The notes below the pieces were generated by a model, which worked only from the letters and a program-made list of their open reading frames with translations, was not told where the DNA came from and ran no database searches. From assembly GCF_008369935.1 (NCBI RefSeq), contig NZ_VTUZ01000066.1, positions 1-40,370 on the forward strand: a DNA stretch of 40,370 bases. Direction: 5' to 3'. The position numbers were made by a program, and so were the translations under genes. The number at the start of each line of letters is the position of its first letter. Within the stretch, counting starts at the first letter, position 1. The stretch comes from Paraburkholderia panacisoli (lineage in GTDB: Bacteria > Pseudomonadota > Gammaproteobacteria > Burkholderiales > Burkholderiaceae). Shown piece by piece: positions 31,936 through 40,370 of the stretch.

Positions 31936-32928
31936 TTACACAGGGCAGCCGTTCGGCGACTTTAGTTCCTGCGATCGATAAGGTAAATTAATAATTTGTG
32001 ATTCTTCAATCACGGATAGTGATTCGCTCATTTGTGGCGATTCAGACGAACAGGTCGTCCGCGCAATTGCCCGCAATCCGTCGAGCGCGACGTTTGAGGA
32101 ATCAGTGCGCCACGCGAATTTAAGATCATAGGTGGGGGTGGATGTATCGAGCTTCACGAAGCTCACGTCATGAACGCCCTCTCGTACCACCCAAGGCGGA
32201 ACGAGAGTGATGCCAACGCCGGCGTCGACCAGGGCAAGGACTGTATGGATGTGCATCGCTTCCTGCGCCACCCGGGGGGTGAACCCAGCATTGGCGCAGG
32301 CGGCGATTATTACTTCGAGCAGGCGGGATTTGATCCCGGCAGGGAAAAGAACAAACGGCTCGTCGTGGAACGCTTCAAGAGGAATCGAAGGTTGAGACGC
32401 TAACGGATGGCCGCGAGACAAGGCGGCGACCAGCGGCGCACCGACGAACGGGTCACTTTCGAGGCCTTCGCGAATGACGGGTCCCGGTAACAGGCCGATG
32501 TCGATTCGGCGGTCATTGAGACCTGTAACCTGTTCTTCACGGCTCAGCGTCTGTAGCCGTAGTTCTACATTCGGATATCTCTCCCTGTAAGACCGGATCA
32601 ACGGAGGAAGTAGTGAGCAAACAGCATTGTCGACAAATGCGAAGCTTATGCGACCGCGTATTCCGCTTCTCGCGGCTTTGGCGACGCGCATCGCCTCGTC
32701 CGCCTGCTCAAGAAGTCTCCGGCACTCGGGCAACATCTGCTGACCCACCTCGGTAAGCCGAACTTCATTACCGGTGCGTACGAATAGCTTGCTGCCGAGT
32801 TCCTCCTCGAATCGTTTGATTTGCTGACTAATTGCAGGCTGAACCACATTCATTCTTTCGGCAGCGCGGCCAAAATGTAGTTGTTCCGCCGCAGTGACGA
32901 AGTAGCGCACCCGTCGTAGATCGATCAT
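31936..32928 (-). CDS. LysR-family transcriptional regulator
   Basis: A 330-aa LysR regulator. The DNA-binding end reads MIDLRRVRYFVTAAEQLHF, AAERMNVVQPAISQQIKRFE and GSKLFVRTGNEVRLT; the effector domain includes AGVGITLVPPWV. It resembles the BenM/CatM-type group that senses aromatic acids. Start ATG 32928 follows GGAGACAGAC; an upstream in-frame ATG at 32955 lacks a good ribosome site. About 40 extra residues after the usual end (SESLSVIEESQIINL onwards) are unusual. It probably controls the GMC/TIM-barrel operon or the porin/P450 genes. Confidence 0.88.
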   Translation of the reverse strand: MIDLRRVRYFVTAAEQLHFGRAAERMNVVQPAISQQIKRFEEELGSKLFVRTGNEVRLTEVGQQMLPECRRLLEQADEAMRVAKAARSGIRGRISFAFVDNAVCSLLPPLIRSYRERYPNVELRLQTLSREEQVTGLNDRRIDIGLLPGPVIREGLESDPFVGAPLVAALSRGHPLASQPSIPLEAFHDEPFVLFPAGIKSRLLEVIIAACANAGFTPRVAQEAMHIHTVLALVDAGVGITLVPPWVVREGVHDVSFVKLDTSTPTYDLKFAWRTDSSNVALDGLRAIARTTCSSESPQMSESLSVIEESQIINLPYRSQELKSPNGCPV

Positions 32929-33908
32929 GTCTGTCTCCACTATCGTGCATGGCATCCCGATGCGTCAGGTGCGATGCTGTATTGAAGCGGTCATCGATAT
33001 ACAAAGACCAGTGGGTTTCTCTGGTTGCAACGGATCTGCGCGCCGTAGACTAAGCCCTCCGATGCGGGACAAAGAGAGTTCTCGTCGGATGGCTCTGGAA
33101 GCGGGGCGCAGTACGTGCGCAAAGCACTGGCTATGGAATGGATCGATTGATCGCTGTCAGTTTGGAGAAGCGAACGTCCGCCGAATCGAGATCACCGCGC
33201 TTCCGCTCGGCTAGCGCCGGTTCTCGACTCCAATACTCGCCACTCTGCAAAGGTATCAATCAATGATACCTTTCGAGATGGCATTATGCAAGAATGATAC
33301 TTGCATTTAGCGGCGTTCTGCTCGTATTACCCTGGTGACTGGAATCGGAGCCTGGAGTGGTTTGGCGGGCGAGCCCATGGGATTGGCGGATGCGCCAATT
33401 GGGGACACAGGGCGAGCGCTCGGCGCTGAGTACGTCGGCCGCCTTTGGGCGCGAGCACTACTGTCACAAGTCGATAGCGTGTAAGTTTGCCTATCGCGCT
33501 GAAGCCGGGGCGACAGGCTTCCGATGGCGCGCGGCGATATCGGCTGTTACCTTGCGAGCATCGGTATCGTCGTACGTTTCGAGTTTATCGAAGACGCAGT
33601 ATGCGGCGGTGCGGCAAACTTGATAGAAGAACAGTTGAAAACAGCAGATGCGTCAAACGCACCGCGATTGAATGGAACTTCGCTCAGGCCGGCGGCCCTT
33701 TCTGCGAATACGCGAGCCTACATGAAGAAAAGGGTGGTGACTGCCCGCCGCGATGTGAAGGACGTGAGGGATGGTTCAACAGGCGCTGTCACACCTGCCG
33801 ACCACGACCACAAAGCAAATTTTACGGTACTGAGTCAAGCGGATTTCATCATGCGACTCGATTCATCAGGATGTCGCTGTAGCAACGCAGGGAGAATCGT
33901 CGGCAGCT
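32929..33908. other. Long gap between LysR gene and porin, with operator-like palindromes
   Basis: No recognised gene in 980 bp. A palindrome cluster lies at 33249-33305. Plus-strand frames at 33357-33623 and 33524-33925 have no recognisable family features, and the second overlaps the porin end; a degraded gene here is possible but not shown. Confidence 0.5.
33249..33305. promoter_or_regulatory. Pair of palindromes, possible operator
   Basis: AAAGGTATCA/TGATACCTTT is a perfect 10-bp inverted repeat with a 5-nt loop (33249-33273). TGCAAG/CTTGCA with a 7-nt spacer follows at 33287-33305. Both contain AATGATAC. The repeated motif within palindromes suggests a protein-binding region, about 320 bp upstream of the LysR start; no gene starts close on the plus strand. 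Confidence 0.45.
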
Positions 33909-34952
33909 TCAAAAGTAGTGCATGATGCCGCTGAAAAATCCCAGCTGGTTGTGCCCCATGGGCGGGTTGTAGGGCGAGTCGGGAGGTTGCGCCGTTGCGC
34001 TAAAGTTGGTGTGTCGTCCGTTGATCAGGTAGCCAACCGTGGCGTACAGGTACGTCCTCTTGGATAGTGAATAGGTCGAGCCCAAGTTCAAAAGGGTGGC
34101 GCTGCCCTGTCCGTCCCGCTGGTGAATATGATAGACCGCTGTCATCGCCGTAAATGGGCCCGACGGGCTGTACGTTACCCCAAACCAACCATAATCGGCG
34201 TAGCGTGGTTGATTTTGAGGAGCATCGGGTGCTGCCATGTAAGTGTACGACGCTTGTACCCTGAAGTAGTTACCGTTATACATGGTGCCAACGAATACCT
34301 GCTTCTGTGCCGCATAGAGGTCACTGAATTTGCCGTTCGCATCCCGTACCTCTTGATATATCGTGCGCGCCGAGAACCCTCCAAGCCGGTAGGTGACCTG
34401 GATGCCGGCTGTCCTGCCGCTATTGAAGTTCCCTGGCACTCCGTTCAATGAATATTGGAACGCAACATCGAAGCCCTTGAACGTGGGTGAGTAGTAGCTG
34501 AACGTGTTGCTGAAATTCGGCCAGTTCGCGTTCCTCACCAGGGATGCAAGTCCAATGTCCTGCTGGCTGAAGGGATCGAATTCGTAGTTGCCGTCCTTAA
34601 TTATTGAATCGTCTTGGCCGACCCGGAACGACCCGAAAGGTCCCGACATGCCAACGTAAGCATTTTCCCAGAATGGGCTCCATGACACGCCATTAGTGAC
34701 CTGAAAATAGTCCAGCAACTTGAAGTTTACCTTGTAGCCGTTGCCGATGTCTTCAACTCCCGTCATCCCCCATGCACTGGCGCCATCGTCACCGCTGTCG
34801 GCGCTCCAGACATTAGAGCGCTTTCCATTTTGCCCCGCAACGTTCGTCAGATACTGCACACCTGCGTCCATACGTCCCCAGAGTGTCAAGCTGCTTTGCG
34901 CAGAGACACTGGTGGAGATGCATAACAATCCCAATGTGATGAATCTTCTCAA
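33909..34952 (-). CDS. Outer-membrane porin (OmpC-like, Gram-negative trimeric type)
   Basis: A 347-aa beta-barrel porin. The signal peptide ends after STSVSA, before QSSLTLWGRMDAGVQYL, the usual first strand of betaproteobacterial porins (SSVTLYG...). Alternating aromatic strands, the AWGMTGVEDIGNG and FRVGQDDS segments and the C-terminal Phe (GIMHYF) needed for barrel assembly are present. Length is normal. The start is a TTG at 34952, preceded by GGAGACGAAA; no ATG is available before the signal peptide. It probably admits the pathway substrate of this island. Confidence 0.9.
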   Translation of the reverse strand: MRRFITLGLLCISTSVSAQSSLTLWGRMDAGVQYLTNVAGQNGKRSNVWSADSGDDGASAWGMTGVEDIGNGYKVNFKLLDYFQVTNGVSWSPFWENAYVGMSGPFGSFRVGQDDSIIKDGNYEFDPFSQQDIGLASLVRNANWPNFSNTFSYYSPTFKGFDVAFQYSLNGVPGNFNSGRTAGIQVTYRLGGFSARTIYQEVRDANGKFSDLYAAQKQVFVGTMYNGNYFRVQASYTYMAAPDAPQNQPRYADYGWFGVTYSPSGPFTAMTAVYHIHQRDGQGSATLLNLGSTYSLSKRTYLYATVGYLINGRHTNFSATAQPPDSPYNPPMGHNQLGFFSGIMHYF

Positions 34953-35093
34953 TTTCGTCTCCGTATATTTTATTGATATGGATTACGTATGGTCTATGGC
35001 AGAATTCTCCAAATAAGAAAGCGGATTATCCGATTCCAGTTCACCGGTAATAGAGTGTGTCGTGAGAGTGGTGGGGTTTTCGAGGAGCGGGAA

Positions 35094-35114
35094 CTCCCTG
35101 CGGATGGCAGGGAG
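35094..35114. terminator. Hairpin between porin and P450 genes
   Basis: CTCCCTGC and GCAGGGAG pair around a 5-nt loop. It lies about 200 bp beyond the P450 stop and about 140 bp upstream of the porin start, both on the minus strand. No T-run. Confidence 0.35.
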
Positions 35115-35196
35115 GGGTTGAATCGTTTCACATACCTCGTTACTAGCGGTCCGATCCGAAGGACTATCCGTCTTGGTGACTACGAAATCCCGGCTG

Positions 35197-35216
35197 CGAG
35201 GACAGGGCTGTCCTCG
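35197..35216 (-). terminator. Hairpin downstream of the P450 gene
   Basis: CGAGGACAG and CTGTCCTCG are perfect 9-bp arms with only two bases between, so the outer 7-8 pairs would form around a small loop. It lies about 100 bp after the P450 stop; it could end that transcript. Confidence 0.4.
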
Positions 35217-35314
35217 GCGCAATTGAATGAATCCAGGACAGCGCCAGGTGCTCCGATTGCCTGTAGGGGCCGGTGCATTGCGTCAAGGCGACGAGGTCGC
35301 GTGGAAGTCAATTT

Positions 35315-36598
35315 CTATACGGTCTTGGCGGGTACGTCCCAGCGCACGCGAAGACTCTTCAACGAAGGGACGATCATGCTTTCCGTATAGCGCAACCGCT
35401 CGTTCTCATCCGCAAGGCGCAGTCCGGGTAGTCGATCAAGGATGATGTCGAGAGCTTTTGCGATCTCAAGGCGCGCTAGAGGCGCGCCTACACAGGCGCG
35501 GTTGAACGCGCCGAAAGAAACGTGTTTGTGAGCGTTGGCCCTGTCGACGTCAAACTCGTCAGGGTTCGCGAACATGGCGGGGTCGTGGTTTGCGGAGCCA
35601 AGATGGATGTAGACCTTTGCCCCTTTGGGCAGAGTAACCCCGCTCATCTCGACGTCCTGGGTCATGGTTCGAACGACGCCGCGAATCGGCAGCCGAAGAC
35701 GAATGACTTCCTCTATCATCTGGGGGCGCAATTCCGGATTCTCGCGAACCCGCTGAAGCTGGTCGGGGTGCTTGAGAAGTGTGTAAATCATCTGTGCGAT
35801 CGTGTTGGCCGTCGTGTCAGTGCCGGCCGCTACCATGCCCACCATGTTCGTGACGATCTGTCGGTCGGTGATGGCTGCCCCGCTCTGCTGCGCCTCTATC
35901 AGCTTGGAGATCAGGTCGTGCTGCGGGTTACGTCGACGTGCCTCGAGGAGAGCGTAAGCCCACTGCTCAAAGTCGATAAAGGCCATCCAGCAGGCCTCCG
36001 CACCTTCCGGCGACAGCAGAGTCGAACCCGTCAGTTCGAACCAGTTTTCCGCCCATTCGTTAAAGCGCTCGGTTTCGGAGTCGGCAGCTCCGATCAGGTG
36101 TGCCACCGCGCCAACGGTGGTCGGCCAGAAGAATGCGGACACGAGGTCCGCCTCTCCATCGTTAGCGAATCGATCTACCAGGTTGTTGAGCTTTTCGTCT
36201 AGCCACTCGTCCATCCCGGGGAGAGCCTTGTGGAATACGCTCATGAAAAGGCGCTTGAGGGGTAGGTGCTCCGGCGGGTCCATTGCGTTGAGGCTACCGT
36301 CGACCGGCAATGGCCAGTCCTCTCCGACCCGGTCGATTACGGCTTGTGACTTTGGCGAAAGAGGCTTGTGTGCGTTACCGTTCGAGAAGCTCACCATGTC
36401 CTTGTACACCGCAAGCACATCTTCGCGGCGTGTAACTACCCACAGATTGTACTTTTCCATATAAAAAACCGGCGACTCCTCCCGCATCTTCGCGAGAATG
36501 GGGAAAGGGTCAGCGATCTGTGCCGGTTCCAGCGGGTCGAAGGCGGAGTGAAACGGACACCGTCCCGCTCCACCACTTGTCTGTACGCTGCTATTCAT
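35315..36598 (-). CDS. Cytochrome P450 (bacterial class I type)
   Basis: A 427-aa soluble haem monooxygenase that would hydroxylate or epoxidise the pathway substrate using electrons from a ferredoxin. Motifs: I-helix AGTDTT at 258-263, K-helix E297-x-x-R300, and haem loop FGAFNRACVG with ligand Cys369. The haem loop is odd: the usual Gly/Asp three residues after the Phe is replaced by Phe365. I chose ATG 36598 (MNSSVQ), which is 6 nt after AAGGAG; ATG 36604 sits directly against that site, and the in-frame start at 36841 adds 79 non-conserved residues. It is divergent from the ferredoxin, SDR and epoxide-hydrolase-like genes. No ferredoxin reductase gene is in the window. Confidence 0.92.
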   Translation of the reverse strand: MNSSVQTSGGAGRCPFHSAFDPLEPAQIADPFPILAKMREESPVFYMEKYNLWVVTRREDVLAVYKDMVSFSNGNAHKPLSPKSQAVIDRVGEDWPLPVDGSLNAMDPPEHLPLKRLFMSVFHKALPGMDEWLDEKLNNLVDRFANDGEADLVSAFFWPTTVGAVAHLIGAADSETERFNEWAENWFELTGSTLLSPEGAEACWMAFIDFEQWAYALLEARRRNPQHDLISKLIEAQQSGAAITDRQIVTNMVGMVAAGTDTTANTIAQMIYTLLKHPDQLQRVRENPELRPQMIEEVIRLRLPIRGVVRTMTQDVEMSGVTLPKGAKVYIHLGSANHDPAMFANPDEFDVDRANAHKHVSFGAFNRACVGAPLARLEIAKALDIILDRLPGLRLADENERLRYTESMIVPSLKSLRVRWDVPAKTV

Positions 36599-37323
36599 AT
36601 TCATCTCCTTGGCTGTTTCGGCTCGAAAGCCGTTTCTCGTGGCGCGCAGGTGCAAGCCGGCGCGTGCAGCAGGAGCGGTTGTTTGACGCGGCTCCGCTAT
36701 CAGATTTGATGAATCGTGTGCAAACCTTTGGACGTTTGCCGCCAGGATTCTCATCAGGCGGTAGCGCAGTAGCGTCGTACACTGCAAAAGCAACCGTGGG
36801 GCGTCTGATTTTGCAATGCTCGGCGTGTCAAGCTCAAACATTCACTTCCCGGTATTCAGCATCGGTGATCCGGAAGATAAAGTCGACTAAGTTGTTGTGA
36901 TCGGTCTATAAGGCTGGGTGATCTCGCTATCCACGCCGCTATATCCCTCATTCACGACTGGGTATCGATGAGGGTGCGAATTTTTCTCGTAGGCTCGGGA
37001 GCGTACACTGCCGGGCGCGACCGGCAGCCGATTACAAATTGTGATGAACGGATTAGAAGAGATTAGTGGACTGGATCAAAAGTCCACGGCTAGCATTGGT
37101 ATCAAGCACATCCGCGCGAAACTGAGCGCCCGTTCGTCGAGCGACACGGTGCGACAGATCTTACTCAAAGCCTTGAGCCGAGTAGGTGAGCGGTTTGGGC
37201 GGTGCTTCGGACTGTATCGGAAAGTAGCGGGCAGTCGTTGAGTATGCGGTCCGATAATCCGATGCGGGTGGTTAGATTTCACTACTGCTGCAAGTCAGCG
37301 GCCTACGCAGGAAGATCAAGCAA
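36599..37323. other. Divergent control region of P450 and ferredoxin genes
   Basis: No gene is supported in this 725-bp region; plus- and minus-strand frames are short and unlike any family I know. It includes the LysR-box-like palindrome at 37032-37044 and should contain the promoters of both transcripts. Confidence 0.5.
37032..37044. promoter_or_regulatory. LysR-box-like imperfect palindrome
   Basis: TTACAAATTGTGA fits T-N11-A with one mismatched pair in the arms (TTACAA/TTGTGA). It lies about 280 bp upstream of the ferredoxin start and 430 bp from the P450 start; one of the island's LysR proteins is a plausible binder. Confidence 0.3.
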
Positions 37324-37704
37324 ATGTCGAACATAAATCCTACCGAGAATCAGCCGCACGCTGAAAGCGTATCGGGCGACGTGCAGACGGTCGCGTCGGT
37401 GTTTGTGACAACACGAGATGGGCAAACACACCGGCTGGAAGCTCAGCCTGGCCTTTCGGTGATGGAAATCATTCGCGATGCGGGTATCAGCGAACTGCTT
37501 GCGCTTTGCGGCGGCTCGTGTTCGTGTGCAACCTGCCATGTATATGTCGATCCGGAATTGGCGAGCCGACTCAGTCAGATGTCGGAAGATGAGAACGATT
37601 TGCTGGATGCGACCAGTTGCCGCAAACACAATTCACGTCTTTCGTGCCAGATTCGGTTCAGCGATGCGCTCGAAGGATTAAAGGTGGCGATTGCACCGGA
37701 CTAA
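37324..37704 (+). CDS. 2Fe-2S ferredoxin (putidaredoxin/adrenodoxin type)
   Basis: A 126-aa ferredoxin, likely electron donor of the adjacent P450. The cluster ligands are C62, C68, C71 (CGGSCSCATC, the C-x5-C-x2-C pattern) and C108 (RLSCQI). VDPELASRLSQMSEDENDLLD is the acidic P450/reductase interaction helix region, interrupted here to respect length. About 20 hydrophilic residues precede the domain, longer than putidaredoxin. AGGAAG precedes the ATG. It leads a plus-strand unit with the SDR and epoxide-hydrolase-like genes. Confidence 0.92.
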   Translation: MSNINPTENQPHAESVSGDVQTVASVFVTTRDGQTHRLEAQPGLSVMEIIRDAGISELLALCGGSCSCATCHVYVDPELASRLSQMSEDENDLLDATSCRKHNSRLSCQIRFSDALEGLKVAIAPD

Positions 37705-37815
37705 ATCCGACGCAAAAGGCACAACTCTACGTAAGCCGGAACGTGGCGGGCGGGGCATACCTGCCCCTGCAGGCCATACTATCGCGTAGTCTAGATTTTT
37801 TGAGATGAAGGGATC

Positions 37816-38583
37816 ATGTCAGATCGTCTGAAGGGAAAAGTCACCGTTGTCACCGGCATAGCGAGCGGAATTGGGAGCGGTATTGCGCTAGCCTTTGCTT
37901 CGGAAGGGGCGCAAGTCGTAGGTGTTGATCTGAACGTTGCCGGGGCACAAGCGATCGCAGCCAAGGCGAGGGAACGCGGGTTTGAGATCAGTGTCGAGGC
38001 ACCGGTGAATTTGCTGAATGAAAACGAATGTTGGGAGTTGATGGAGGGAACAGCTAGGCGCTACGGCGGGTTGGATGTACTGGTCAACGCCGCTGCCGTG
38101 GTCGAGTTTGCATGGATTGACGAGATGACCTTGGCACAGTGGCGCAAGACGATCGCGGGGGAACTCGACATTGTTTTCCTTCCCTGTCAGGCAGCATGGC
38201 CGCACCTGGTGAAACGCGGTCAGGGGTCCATTGTTAATTTCGCATCGGTAGCAGCTCATCAAGCGACCAAGACATTGCCCGCCGTTGCACATGCTGCGGG
38301 CAAAGGTGGTATCAGGGCGATGACCAAGCAGCTTGCAATGGAGGGCGCAAGCGACCGGATCCGGGCTAACTCCATATCCCCGGGGCTTATTGTGAGTGAT
38401 GCGACGCGCGCAGCATTCGAGCAGAATCCGGGATTTCGGAAAGTGATCGAAGACAAGATCATGCTGGACCGGCTGGGCCAACCCGACGATATTGCATGGG
38501 CCGCCGTGTATCTCGCTTCGGATGAGGCTTCGTGGGTGACTGGTTCGGACTTCGTCATCGATGGTGGAATGACCTCTTGGTAA
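37816..38583 (+). CDS. Short-chain dehydrogenase/reductase with atypical active site
   Basis: A 255-aa SDR of classical length. The cofactor motif TGIASGIG (residues 13-20), VDLN after the second strand (favouring NAD), NAAAVV and the ISPGLI loop are clear, and Ser144 is in place. The usual Tyr of Y-x-x-x-K is His159 (AHAAGKGG, Lys163 retained), and the usual Asn of the NLxG motif is Glu116 (GELDIVF). So two of the four tetrad positions differ. A GAAGGGATC ribosome site precedes the ATG. It may oxidise the alcohol or diol formed by the P450 or epoxide hydrolase, or have a changed activity. Confidence 0.88.
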   Translation: MSDRLKGKVTVVTGIASGIGSGIALAFASEGAQVVGVDLNVAGAQAIAAKARERGFEISVEAPVNLLNENECWELMEGTARRYGGLDVLVNAAAVVEFAWIDEMTLAQWRKTIAGELDIVFLPCQAAWPHLVKRGQGSIVNFASVAAHQATKTLPAVAHAAGKGGIRAMTKQLAMEGASDRIRANSISPGLIVSDATRAAFEQNPGFRKVIEDKIMLDRLGQPDDIAWAAVYLASDEASWVTGSDFVIDGGMTSW

Positions 38584-38653
38584 GTCGGGTCCCGAACCGT
38601 CCAGGAACTGGTATGTGCCTTTGTCCGGATTTACATAAGTACGGAGACAAACT

Positions 38654-39031
38654 ATGAGCCCGATGCAAACCATCCTCGATTTTATCGCTGCGTGGAACGA
38701 TAACGATATGGACCGTGTTCACGAATTCATGGCCGAGGATATCTTTTATCACAACGTCCCGATGGAGCCGATCGTAGGACGAACTGCAGCGCGCGAGTTT
38801 GCCGATGCCTTCGGCGTTGGCTCGAAAATGAAAGCCGACTGGAAGTTAATAAGCATCGCGGAAAATGGTGAGCATGTCCTCACGGAGCGTCTCGATTCGT
38901 TCACAACTTCGGAAGGGAAGAAGATTTCTGTGCCATTGATGGGATCTTTCCGCGTGCGAGACGGCCTCATTACTGAGTGGCGAGACTACTTCGATCTGCC
39001 CACCTTCGAGCGCCAAGTCGCTGCGCTCTGA
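38654..39031 (+). CDS. Limonene-1,2-epoxide-hydrolase-like protein (SnoaL/NTF2 fold)
   Basis: A 125-aa NTF2-fold protein. Residues matching the limonene-1,2-epoxide hydrolase set are present: Y32 and N34 (YHN) for water positioning, R79 and D81 (ERLDSF) and D111 (WRDYFD) as the Asp-Arg-Asp catalytic triad. This suggests hydrolysis of a cyclic epoxide rather than a generic SnoaL cyclase role. Family length is about 125-150 aa. GGAG seven bases before the ATG gives a good start. It closes the ferredoxin-SDR unit, consistent with P450 epoxidation followed by hydrolysis. Confidence 0.82.
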   Translation: MSPMQTILDFIAAWNDNDMDRVHEFMAEDIFYHNVPMEPIVGRTAAREFADAFGVGSKMKADWKLISIAENGEHVLTERLDSFTTSEGKKISVPLMGSFRVRDGLITEWRDYFDLPTFERQVAAL

Positions 39032-39187
39032 ATGGCCGTGATAGATTGCTGGGTCCGGCGTGAATACGTGTAGACGGATTGTCGCGACCAGTCACCTTGG
39101 CGGCGAGGTGAGTGAAAGATCCGGACGACTGCGTTGTTCCGTTCCGGGACGTATCACGGCGGTTGTCAACGTACTTGTCGTGTCACT

Positions 39188-40336
39188 TCATGCGGACTGC
39201 TTTAGTTCTACCGGTTGCGAGCGCTCCGGATTGAGCCAGACTTCATCCTTCAATTTCCAGTTGCGCGTCGATCGGGACCAACGCCGTGGATTGCGCTGCC
39301 TGGCCTCTGCATACACGGCCTCACGTTGCGCAAGCACTGCGGTTGCCACGCCGTTATGACGCTGCGCTGGTGTGACGAATTTCAGGCCGCTGTGTTTGTG
39401 CTCATGGTTGTACCAACGCACGAACTGCTGCGTCCAGGCGCGCGCCTCATCAACGCTGCCGAACGGCCTGCGCGGGTAGTCGGGCCGGTACTTGCAGGTC
39501 CGGAACAGCGACTCCGCGTACGGGTTGTCGTTACTCACACGCGGCCGGCTAAACGAGGCCACGACCCCCAGGTTTTCCAGGGTGGCGAGCATCGTCGCGC
39601 CCTTCATCGGGCTGCCGTTATCTGAGTGCAGCACCAGAGGACGTCCTGCCAGACCCTCGGCCAGACTGGCACGTCGCATCAGCAACGCGGCCAGTTCCGC
39701 CGATTCGGTGTCGTGCACTTCGTGAGCAACAATCTTGCGGCTGAACACGTCCAGCATCATGTACCAGTAGTAATACTGTCCTTTAACCACCGCCGGTAGC
39801 CACGTAATGTCCCATGACCAGACCTGATTCGCTGCGCTCGCACAATGACTGGTCACTACCCGGGCCGAGGGCTTGCGCGCACGACCCCGGTGGTGCTGCT
39901 GCGAAGCGCTGCGCAGCACGCGATAAAAGCTCGATTCCGATGCGACATATACACCGCGATCCGCCAGCCTCGGCACGATCTGGCTGGGCGCCAGGCTGGC
40001 AAACTCCTCACTATTGGCAAGCTCCAGAATCTGTTGCCGTTCGGCCTCATTCAGTTTATTGGACGGTGGTGCTCGCCCGGTCGTAGTGCGGCGATCGGCG
40101 AGCATCGCGTCGCCGTCACCCATCCAACGCTGGAACGTGCGCAGGCTCACGCCTACCTCGTCGCAGGCCTTCTCCAGCCGGCAACCTGACTGCGCTGCCT
40201 CGCGAATCAACGATATGCATAACAGGCGATCCGGGACGTTGATCAATCGTATGCGGTCCTTTACGGACGCCCTAGCAATGAACGAGTGATTCTCTGATGC
40301 TACCTGTCCACGTGGACAGCTGGGATGAGAGTACAT
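39188..40336 (-). mobile_element. IS3-family transposase (OrfB-type), 5' region reaching the window edge
   Basis: A 382-aa DDE transposase frame. An N-terminal helix-turn-helix (CRLEKACDEVGVSLRTFQRW) is followed by an HTH_21-like segment (SLAPSQIVPRLADRG) and the rve integrase core: Asp in WSWDITWLP, Asp in LHSDNGSP, and Glu in YAESLFRTCKY, with the typical WYNHEHKHSGL near the end. These fit the DDE set of IS3 elements. The frame stays open from the Met at 40336 to the window edge, so the true start, and an upstream OrfA, may lie outside. I could not fix the left terminal inverted repeat; it should fall within 39032-39187. Confidence 0.88.
40304..40319. repeat. Perfect 16-bp palindrome near the IS3 transposase start
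   Basis: CTGTCCACGTGGACAG is fully self-complementary. It lies at the 5' end of the transposase frame, just inside the Met at 40336, and may be a regulatory or translational hairpin of the element. Confidence 0.45.
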
Positions 40337-40370
40337 GTCAGAAGATCGAGATTTGCGTAGCCGCCTGGTA

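Noticed and set aside
33524..33925. A 133-aa plus-strand frame upstream of the porin end
   Set aside because: No family resemblance, no ribosome site, and it overlaps the porin's 3' end.
1..40370. CRISPR arrays, rRNA and tRNA genes
   Set aside because: No regularly spaced repeats and no recognisable tRNA or rRNA sequence were seen on either strand by eye.

Overview
The window looks like a chromosomal or megaplasmid segment of a GC-rich betaproteobacterium, most likely Burkholderiaceae close to Paraburkholderia, Caballeronia or Burkholderia. This is an inference from protein style, the many LysR regulators, MHS and ACS family transporters, an OmpC-type porin and GGAG-type ribosome binding sites; no rRNA or tRNA is present to place it more exactly. 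The ends look mobile: a probable IS110-like transposase fragment on the left edge and an IS3-family transposase on the right edge.

Bases 1-9,480 form an amino-acid uptake and catabolism block. A minus-strand pair (dadA-like D-amino acid dehydrogenase, then L-asparaginase) and a GlxA-type AraC regulator face away from a complete branched-chain amino-acid ABC transporter (livJ-livH-livM-livG-livF). A 40-bp sequence is repeated in inverted orientation upstream of dadA and between the regulator and livJ, so one regulator probably controls both units. The livJ leader holds a perfect 24-bp palindrome, and a strong intrinsic terminator separates livJ from livHMGF.

Bases 10,169-13,855 hold a divergent LysR gene, an MHS-family transporter and a formylglycine-type sulfatase, consistent with uptake and desulfation of a sulfate ester. 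Bases 14,397-19,933 hold a second LysR gene and a catabolic cluster: a beta-decarboxylating dehydrogenase (tartrate/isopropylmalate type), a ketopantoate-reductase-like enzyme, an ACS-type permease and a 2-keto-4-pentenoate hydratase-like protein. The substrate cannot be read from the sequence. The long gaps at about 9.5-10.2, 13.9-14.3, 19.9-20.6 and 21.0-21.3 kb share a degenerate dispersed repeat family.

Bases 21,319-25,132 are the most unusual part. A tyrosine recombinase and a KfrA_N/coiled-coil protein are divergently transcribed across a 157-bp AT-rich gap with a recombinase-core-like palindrome. This is the layout of the TnpS/TnpT cointegrate-resolution pair of Tn4651-type transposons, but no Tn3-type transposase is present. 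Two unrecognised genes follow the coiled-coil gene, and a nested 33-bp palindrome lies downstream.

Bases 25,627-39,031 form a catabolic island, apparently for an aromatic or terpenoid-like compound: a ThDP enzyme, a hydroxypyruvate-isomerase-like TIM barrel, a GMC oxidoreductase, a LysR regulator, a porin, a cytochrome P450, a 2Fe-2S ferredoxin, an SDR and a limonene-epoxide-hydrolase-like protein. Inside it lies a decayed gentisate pathway: a gentisate 1,2-dioxygenase with two amber codons at expected Trp positions, run into a maleylpyruvate/maleylacetoacetate isomerase remnant.
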